Assembly (NCBI GenBank): GCA_035454085.1
Contig: DAOTEJ010000086.1
Coordinates: 1-10,249, forward strand
Length of the DNA stretch: 10,249 nucleotides
Direction of reading: 5' to 3'
DNA from: DAOTEJ01 sp035454085
GTDB lineage: Bacteria > Pseudomonadota > Gammaproteobacteria > Burkholderiales > Burkholderiaceae_F
The first letter of the stretch is position 1. Every line of letters begins with the position of its first letter. The notes beneath the pieces were generated by a model. It was not told the origin of the DNA. It worked only from the letters and a program-made list of their open reading frames with translations, and did no database searches. Below are positions 6,285-10,249 of this stretch, piece after piece. The position numbers and the translations under genes were made by a program.

Positions 6285-6905
6285 ATGCGCCAACTCCTCC
6301 ACGCCCTGCTCGCCTGCCTGGCGCTCGCGACCTCCGCGCTGCACGCGCAGACCTCGCCCACGCCCCTGCCCCTGTTCGACGGGCCCAAGGACCCGACGCC
6401 GCTGCAGCAGGTGCAGGCGCTGGCGCGTAGCGGGCAGAACGTGGCAGCCCTGGCCAAGGCCGACGAGGCCCTGCGCGCCAATCCCAAGGACGCGCAGATG
6501 CGCTTCGTGCGCGCCACCTTGCTCGCCGACCTGGGCCGCACCGCCGAGGCGCGCGCCGCCTTCGAGCAACTCACCGAAGACTTCCCCGAGCTCGGCGAAC
6601 CGTACAACAACCTCGCGGTGCTCGCCGCGGCCGAGGGCCGGCTGGCGCGCGCGCAGGAACTGCTGCGTGCGGCGCTCGAGGCCAATCCCAAGTTCGCCAC
6701 CGCCTACGAAAACCTGGGCGACCTGTACCTGCGCATGGCCACCGAGGCCTACGAGCAGGCGAGCAAGCTTGCCCCCGGGAATCGGCAGCTTGCAGGCAAG
6801 CTCACCATGGTGCGCGAACTGGCCGGCAAGCTGCCCCGCCCGCGCGAAGAGGTGCAGGTTCCCGCCGCGCCCCCCTCGCCCACTGCGCCCAAGCCTTCGC
6901 GATGA
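6285..6905 (+). CDS. exported tetratricopeptide-repeat protein
   Basis: Function not known; TPR proteins are protein-interaction scaffolds. The 206-aa product begins with a signal peptide: RQ, a hydrophobic core (LLHALLACLALATSA), and a probable signal peptidase I site after A21 (ALHA|Q), so the mature protein should be periplasmic. Three TPR-like helix pairs lie at about 36-69, 70-103 and 104-137 (note NPKDAQMRFVRATLLADLG and PKFATAYENLGDLYLRMA), then a partial fourth (138-165). The C-terminus (185-206) is rich in proline and alanine. The ATG at 6285 is the first possible one, because an in-frame TAG lies at 6252-6254; the leader is a GC hairpin without a Shine-Dalgarno. Its stop overlaps the start of the periplasmic cyclophilin gene by 4 bases (ATGA), suggesting translational coupling and a shared envelope folding role; that role is inference. 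Confidence 0.88.
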   Translation: MRQLLHALLACLALATSALHAQTSPTPLPLFDGPKDPTPLQQVQALARSGQNVAALAKADEALRANPKDAQMRFVRATLLADLGRTAEARAAFEQLTEDFPELGEPYNNLAVLAAAEGRLARAQELLRAALEANPKFATAYENLGDLYLRMATEAYEQASKLAPGNRQLAGKLTMVRELAGKLPRPREEVQVPAAPPSPTAPKPSR

Positions 6906-7474
6906 GCGCACCGCTGCGCGCGCTCGCGCGCTGGATCATGGCTTGCGCCTGTGCCCTGCCGCTCGCGGCGCTGGGGGCTGAGCCGCGCGTGGCGCTCGAC
7001 ACCGGCGCCGGGCGCGTCGTCATCGAGCTCTACCCCGCGCGTGCCCCGCTCACCGTGGCCAATTTTCTCGACTACGTGCGCGCCGGCCACTACGACGGCA
7101 CCGTGTTCCACCGGGTAGACAAGGGCTTCGTGGCGCAGGCGGGCGGCTACACGCTCGAACTGGCCGAGAAGCCGACCCGCGCCCCGATTCCGCTCGAAGC
7201 GCGCAGCGGACTGACCAACCAGCGCGGCACCGTGGCGATGGCGCGGCAAGCCGCCCCCGACTCGGCCCGCGCCCAGTTCTACTTCAACCTCGCCGACAAT
7301 CCGCACCTCGACCATCCGCAACCCGACGGCCACGGCTATGCGGTGTTCGGCCGCGTGGTCGAGGGCCTGCCGGTGCTCGAGACCATCGAGCGCCAGCCGG
7401 TCGGTGCGAGCGGCCCCTACACCCATCTGCCCGAGCAACCCATCCTCATCCAGTCGGCCCGCGTGCTCGACTGA
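6902..7474 (+). CDS. ppiA: periplasmic peptidyl-prolyl cis-trans isomerase, cyclophilin type
   Basis: Expected to catalyse cis-trans isomerisation of prolyl bonds in exported proteins. The 190-aa product starts with a signal peptide (positive LRALAR, hydrophobic core WIMACACALPLAAL, likely cleavage ALGA|EP after residue 26), then one cyclophilin domain to the end. The active-site FHR is at 69-71 (GHYDGTVFHRV), with GFVAQAGG (75-82), QFYFNLADN (125-133) and GYAVFGRVVEG (145-155). Compared with the usual FMIQGGG and QFFI, V77, A78, A80 and Y127 are substitutions near the binding pocket, whereas the neighbouring cytoplasmic paralogue is canonical. The start overlaps the TPR-gene stop as ATGA. 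The name ppiA is given for the exported location and domain. It could have reduced or altered isomerase activity. Confidence 0.9.
   Translation: MSAPLRALARWIMACACALPLAALGAEPRVALDTGAGRVVIELYPARAPLTVANFLDYVRAGHYDGTVFHRVDKGFVAQAGGYTLELAEKPTRAPIPLEARSGLTNQRGTVAMARQAAPDSARAQFYFNLADNPHLDHPQPDGHGYAVFGRVVEGLPVLETIERQPVGASGPYTHLPEQPILIQSARVLD
7084..7107 (+). repeat. 24-base direct repeat, copy 1 (in ppiA)
   Basis: These 24 bases, encoding the end of the GHYDGTVFHRV active-site motif region, recur identically at 7589-7612 inside ppiB, 505 bases downstream. The match reflects paralogy plus shared codon choice. It is long enough to be a substrate for recombination that would fuse the two cyclophilin genes in frame. 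Confidence 0.85.
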
Positions 7475-7490
7475 CCCAACGGAGATTCCG

Positions 7491-7982
7491 ATGATCCGAC
7501 TCACCACCACCTACGGTCCCATCGTCCTCGAGCTCGATCACGAGCGCGCCCCCAAGAGTGCCGCGAACTTCGAGCAGTACGTCAAGGACGGCCACTACGA
7601 CGGCACCGTGTTTCACCGCGTGATCAACGGCTTCATGATCCAGGGCGGCGGCTTCACTCCCGGCATGAGCCAGAAGCCCACCCGCGCGCCGATCGAGAAC
7701 GAGGCCGCCAACGGGCTGAAGAACGCGCCCTACACGGTGGCCATGGCGCGCACCTCCGACCCGCACTCGGCCAGCGCGCAGTTCTTCATCAACGTGGCGG
7801 ACAACGCCTTCCTCAATCACAGCGCGCCCAGCGCCCAGGGCTGGGGCTACGCGGTCTTCGGCCGCGTCGTGGAGGGCCAGGACACGGTCGACAAGATCAA
7901 GGCGGTGGCCACCGGACGCCACGGCATGCACGGCGACGTGCCCGTGCAGGACGTGCTGATCGAGAAAGCCGAGATCGTCTAA
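7491..7982 (+). CDS. ppiB: cytoplasmic peptidyl-prolyl cis-trans isomerase, cyclophilin type
   Basis: Prolyl isomerase with no signal peptide, so cytosolic. The 163-aa single-domain product matches the usual PpiB length. Canonical residues are all present: FHRV (41-44), GFMIQGGGFTPGM (47-59), QFFINVADN (97-105), FLNH (107-110) and GYAVFGRVVEG (119-129). The ATG at 7491 is chosen over upstream in-frame starts because GGAGA (7481-7485) lies 5 bases before it, translation gives MIRLTTTYGPIVLEL as in the family, and longer forms would overlap ppiA in another frame. It lies 16 bases after ppiA. Shared blocks (GHYDGTVFHRV; KPTRAPI) show the two genes are paralogues. It ends in TAA directly followed by the lpxH GTG. 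Confidence 0.96.
   Translation: MIRLTTTYGPIVLELDHERAPKSAANFEQYVKDGHYDGTVFHRVINGFMIQGGGFTPGMSQKPTRAPIENEAANGLKNAPYTVAMARTSDPHSASAQFFINVADNAFLNHSAPSAQGWGYAVFGRVVEGQDTVDKIKAVATGRHGMHGDVPVQDVLIEKAEIV
7589..7612 (+). repeat. 24-base direct repeat, copy 2 (in ppiB)
   Basis: Identical to 7084-7107 in ppiA and in the same reading frame within the conserved cyclophilin active-site segment. Flanking bases diverge at once on the 3' side at a third codon position (ttc in ppiA, ttt in ppiB). Confidence 0.85.
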
Positions 7983-8777
7983 GTGGCCCTGCCAGAGCCC
8001 GTCCCGGCGCAGGCGGCGACCACGCGCGTGGGGCCGTTGCTCGATCCGGTGTTCATCTCGGATCTGCACCTCGCGCCCGATCACCCGCGCACGATCCTGC
8101 GCTTCGCGCGCTTCCTTCGCGAGGACGCGCCGCGCTACCGGGAACTGGTGATCCTGGGCGACCTGTTCGAGTTCTGGATCGGTGACGACGCCGCCGCGCC
8201 CGTGGCGCCCATCCTGGCGTCGCTCGCCCAGGTCGCGGCGCGCGGCCGGCGCCTGCTGGTCATGCACGGCAACCGCGACCCGCTGCTCGGCGTCTCGTTC
8301 GAGCGCGTGACACGCTGCCAGCTGATCGCCGACCCGGTGGTCGTGGAAGTCGCCGGAACGCCCACCCTGCTGGCCCACGGCGATGCCTGGTGCACCCAGG
8401 ACACCGCCTACCAGCAATTCCGCACCATGGTGCGCGACCCCGTGTGGCAGCGCTCGGTGCTGACCCGTCCGGTGGAGGAGCGGCTCGCCATGGCGCGCGC
8501 CGCGCGCACCGAGAGCGAGGCCGCCAAGGGCGGCAAGTCCATGGACATCATGGACGTGACCCCTGCGGCGGTCGAGGCGGCCATCCGCGACGCGGGCGTT
8601 GGCCGCCTGATCCACGGCCACACGCACCGGCCGGCCGCGCATGAGTTGGTGGTGGACGATGCCCGCTGCGAGCGCTGGGTGCTGCCCGACTGGGACTTCG
8701 ACGGTCCCGGCAGTCCGCGCGGCGGCTATCTGGACTTTGTCGACGGGCAGCCGCGCCTGGTCTTCTTCGAAGACTGA
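7983..8777 (+). CDS. lpxH: UDP-2,3-diacylglucosamine diphosphatase
   Basis: Hydrolyses UDP-2,3-diacylglucosamine to lipid X (2,3-diacylglucosamine 1-phosphate) and UMP, the fourth step of lipid A synthesis, at the inner face of the cytoplasmic membrane. The 264-aa product has the calcineurin-like metallophosphoesterase motifs: SDLHL (26-30; D27, H29), GDLFEFWIGDD (59-69), HGNRDPLLG (95-103), AHGDAWCTQDTAYQQFR (131-147), MDIMDVTP (187-194) and HGHTHRPA (211-218). The metal ligands are intact. P100 replaces the F usual in HGNRDFL(I/L)G. Translation is taken from the GTG at 7983, which abuts the ppiB TAA; GTG codons at residues 16 and 23 are weaker alternatives, as E. coli LpxH begins only a few residues before the SDLHL-equivalent motif. 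Last gene of the plus-strand operon. Confidence 0.94.
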   Translation: MALPEPVPAQAATTRVGPLLDPVFISDLHLAPDHPRTILRFARFLREDAPRYRELVILGDLFEFWIGDDAAAPVAPILASLAQVAARGRRLLVMHGNRDPLLGVSFERVTRCQLIADPVVVEVAGTPTLLAHGDAWCTQDTAYQQFRTMVRDPVWQRSVLTRPVEERLAMARAARTESEAAKGGKSMDIMDVTPAAVEAAIRDAGVGRLIHGHTHRPAAHELVVDDARCERWVLPDWDFDGPGSPRGGYLDFVDGQPRLVFFED

Positions 8778-8798
8778 GCCGCCCGCTTCAGAACTCTG

Positions 8799-8823
8799 GC
8801 CGGCGCGGGTTCTCGGGCCCGGC
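8799..8823. terminator. imperfect GC hairpin between convergent lpxH and cysE
   Basis: GCCGG (8799-8803) can pair with CCGGC (8819-8823) around an inner segment containing TTCTC; an alternative inner pairing is CGGG (8806-8809) with CCCG (8818-8821). This lies in the 46-base gap where both convergent transcripts should end, which is the argument for it. Neither strand shows a T run after it, so it is a weak candidate and Rho-dependent ending is as likely. Confidence 0.25.
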
Positions 8824-9588
8824 TCACTCTTCGACCAGGCGGTTCAGGCTCGCCGCGTCCATGGCGGCGGGAGGCACTTCGCTGGGCGTGATGGCGATGC
8901 CGTGGCGCTGCAGCGCGTCTCGCAGCCGCTCGATTTCCTGCTGCTGGGCGGCGGCGTGGTCGATCAGGCCATGCATGGCAGTGACCAGAGGATCTTCACC
9001 CTGCACCAGCCCGTAGGCCGAGAACGCCGGCTTGGCGGGCAGGCCGCCGAACGCGGCTGGCAGCGGCTCCTCGCCCGCGTGGATCAGCCGGGCCGGATTG
9101 CCCACCGCGGTGGCGCCCGGAGGCACTTCCTTGACCACCACCGCGTTCGAGCCCACGCGCGCGCCCTCGCCCACCGTGAAGCCGCCCAGCACCTTGGCCC
9201 CCGCGCCCACGATGACGCCCGCTCCCAGCGTGGGGTGCCGCTTCGCGCCCTTGGCCAGTGAAGTGCCCCCGAGCGTCACGCCGTGGTAGATCGTGCAGTC
9301 GTCGCCGACCTCGGCGGTCTCGCCGATCACCACGCCCATGCCGTGATCGATGAACACGCGCCGGCCGATCGTCGCCCCCGGGTGGATCTCGATTCCGGTG
9401 AAGAAGCGGCCCAGATGCGACACGAAGCGCGCCAGGCTGCGCCAGCCCGCGCGCCAGAGGCGATGGGCCAGACGGTGAAACCACAGCACATGCAGCCCGG
9501 GATAGGCGAGCAGGACCTCGAGCTTCGAGTGCGCGGCGGGGTCGCGCTCGAGGATGCAGGCGATGTCTTCGCGCGTGCGGCCGAACAT
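8824..9588 (-). CDS. cysE: serine O-acetyltransferase
   Basis: Transfers acetyl from acetyl-CoA to L-serine, giving O-acetylserine, the carbon precursor of cysteine; cytosolic. The 254-aa product has a short N-terminal helical part (1-62, MFGRTREDIACILERDPAAHSK) instead of the long one of E. coli CysE. A left-handed beta-helix (about 65-165) follows, with IEIHPGATIG (66-75), DHGMGVVIGETA (81-92), HGVTLGGTS (102-110) and KRHPTLGAGVIVGAGAKVLG (116-135). H82 and H118 correspond to E. coli H158 and H193. Beyond the helix are about 80 more residues, including a likely amphipathic helix (HAAAQQQEIERLRDAL, 211-226), so it is a short-N, long-C form. The start at 9588 is preferred to 9663: AAGGA lies 5 bases upstream and the first 25 residues of the longer form look non-coding. 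It follows trmJ by 31 bases. Confidence 0.94.
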   Translation of the reverse strand: MFGRTREDIACILERDPAAHSKLEVLLAYPGLHVLWFHRLAHRLWRAGWRSLARFVSHLGRFFTGIEIHPGATIGRRVFIDHGMGVVIGETAEVGDDCTIYHGVTLGGTSLAKGAKRHPTLGAGVIVGAGAKVLGGFTVGEGARVGSNAVVVKEVPPGATAVGNPARLIHAGEEPLPAAFGGLPAKPAFSAYGLVQGEDPLVTAMHGLIDHAAAQQQEIERLRDALQRHGIAITPSEVPPAAMDAASLNRLVEE

Positions 9589-9616
9589 GGGGTTCCTTGA
9601 AGGCGTGTCCGGCGCG

Positions 9617-9622
9617 ATTCTA
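9617..9622 (-). promoter_or_regulatory. TAGAAT -10-like box upstream of cysE
   Basis: The minus strand reads TAGAAT (5 of 6 to the sigma-70 -10), overlapping the TAG stop of trmJ and 28 bases from the cysE ATG. No -35 match is seen 16-18 bases upstream. The distance resembles that of the lysC TATAAT box. It could give cysE a promoter of its own besides read-through from trmJ. Confidence 0.35.
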
Positions 9623-10249
9623 GGGCGCGCCGCCGCCGGACTTGCGGCCGGCGCGCTGCGCACGCGGCTGCACGATGGCCGCGCATACGCCGCGCAGCAG
9701 ATCGACCTCGGTCATGGTCAGGCCCGCGCGACTGAACAGACGGCGCAGCCGCGGCATCAGAAACTTGGGCTCGGCCGGGTCGTGCGCGCCGATCTGCGTC
9801 ATGGCCTGCTCGAGATGCGCGAACAGCCCCTCGATGGCGGCCACCGTGGCCGGCGCGTCCTGCGCGAAGCGGCGCTGGCCCTCGCGCAGCCCGTCCGCTT
9901 CCCGCAGCGCGAGCTGGGCCTCGTAGGCCGCGACCTGCACCGCCTGCGCCAGGTTGAGCGAGGCGAACTGCGGGTTGGCGGGGATGGCCGCACAGGCCTG
10001 GCACAGGTCCACGTGCGCGTTCTCCAGCCCCGAGCGTTCGGTGCCGAACACGAAGGCCACCTCGCCCGCGCCGGCCAGTTCGAGGTGCTCGCGCACCTGC
10101 GCCGCCGCTGCCCGCATGGGTGCCAGCGGCGGCCCGTAGAGCCGGTCGTAGCCGGTCATGGCCACGGCGTGGCTCACCCCGGCCAGGGCCTGCGCGAGCG
10201 TGGCGTGGGCGCGGCTCGCCTCCAGCAGGTCGACTGCCGCGGTGGCGAA
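9620..10249 (-). CDS. trmJ: tRNA (cytidine/uridine-32-2'-O)-methyltransferase, 5' end missing
   Basis: SPOUT-class enzyme that methylates the 2'-OH of nucleotide 32 in tRNA anticodon loops using S-adenosylmethionine. The window holds the C-terminal 209 residues; the reading frame is open to the edge (first codon TTC at 10249), so the N-terminus, with the NxGxxARA region, lies outside. Visible family features are AAVDLLEAS near the edge, VAFVFGTERSGLENA (64-78), the knot region IPANPQFASLNLAQAVQVAAYE (89-110), and a C-terminal helical extension with FLMPRLRRLFSRAGLTMTEVDLLRGV (163-188). The GTG at 10175-10177 is internal, not the start. Where E. coli TrmJ has TSARSR, this protein reads MTGYDRLYG (31-39). 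The gene lies 31 bases upstream of cysE on the same strand. Related SPOUT tRNA methylases cannot be fully excluded, but the C-terminal extension favours TrmJ. Confidence 0.9.
   Translation of the reverse strand, partial: FATAAVDLLEASRAHATLAQALAGVSHAVAMTGYDRLYGPPLAPMRAAAAQVREHLELAGAGEVAFVFGTERSGLENAHVDLCQACAAIPANPQFASLNLAQAVQVAAYEAQLALREADGLREGQRRFAQDAPATVAAIEGLFAHLEQAMTQIGAHDPAEPKFLMPRLRRLFSRAGLTMTEVDLLRGVCAAIVQPRAQRAGRKSGGGAP

Noticed and set aside
6285..6347. Possible lipoprotein signal (LLAC, residues 8-11) in the TPR protein.
   Set aside because: The Cys would follow only ten residues, too short for a lipoprotein signal peptide. A normal signal peptidase I site (ALHA|Q) fits better.
6902..6979. 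Possible lipobox at C15 or C17 of the periplasmic cyclophilin.
   Set aside because: Residues before both cysteines (IMA and ACA) do not match a lipobox; the ALGA|EP cleavage site gives a proper soluble periplasmic protein.
1..10249. Novel defence, mobile or biosynthetic system.
   Set aside because: Every gene is a recognisable housekeeping type or, for the TPR protein, part of a compact core operon. I found no transposase, integrase, phage gene, CRISPR repeat, toxin pair, att-like repeat of the tRNA end, or long unexplained gap. The tRNA 3' end is at the window edge, so an island beginning just left of position 1 cannot be assessed.

Overview
The window is a dense stretch of core bacterial chromosome with very high GC and strong G/C preference at third codon positions. 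Gene content, protein sequences and gene order (cysS, an AlkA-type glycosylase, accA, tilS, lysC, tRNA-Ser on one strand; a TPR protein, two cyclophilins and lpxH divergent) point to a Betaproteobacterium, most likely order Burkholderiales. This assignment rests on recalled family sequences and synteny, not on a search. LpxH shows that the cell makes lipid A, so it is Gram-negative.

Layout. Positions 1-94 (minus) hold a complete tRNA-Ser(GCU). Positions 181-1437 (minus) are lysC, with a TATAAT -10 box just upstream. Positions 1541-6098 (minus) form a tightly packed run transcribed as cysS, alkA-like, accA, tilS: gaps are 37 and 11 bases and the last pair overlaps. A 186-base divergent intergenic region (6099-6284) carries AT-rich promoter-like elements and a hairpin. 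Positions 6285-8777 (plus) form a second compact operon: an exported TPR protein, a periplasmic cyclophilin, a cytoplasmic cyclophilin and lpxH, with junctions of a 4-base overlap, 16 bases and 0 bases. After 46 bases, convergent minus-strand genes follow: cysE (8824-9588), and trmJ, whose 5' end lies beyond the right edge (9620-10249).

How the genes work together. The content is housekeeping. LysC opens the aspartate-family amino acid pathway. CysE makes O-acetylserine for cysteine, and CysS charges tRNA-Cys. TilS and TrmJ modify tRNAs. AccA serves fatty acid synthesis and LpxH serves lipid A synthesis. The glycosylase repairs alkylated bases, and the cyclophilins and TPR protein concern protein folding. 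No gap of more than 300 bases lacks a gene. I see no mobile element, CRISPR array, prophage or toxin-antitoxin pair, and no evidence of a new multi-gene system. What deserves a second look is at the residue and junction scale: an atypical-codon insert in CysS, altered conserved residues in TrmJ, LpxH and the periplasmic cyclophilin, and the accA/tilS start-stop junction.
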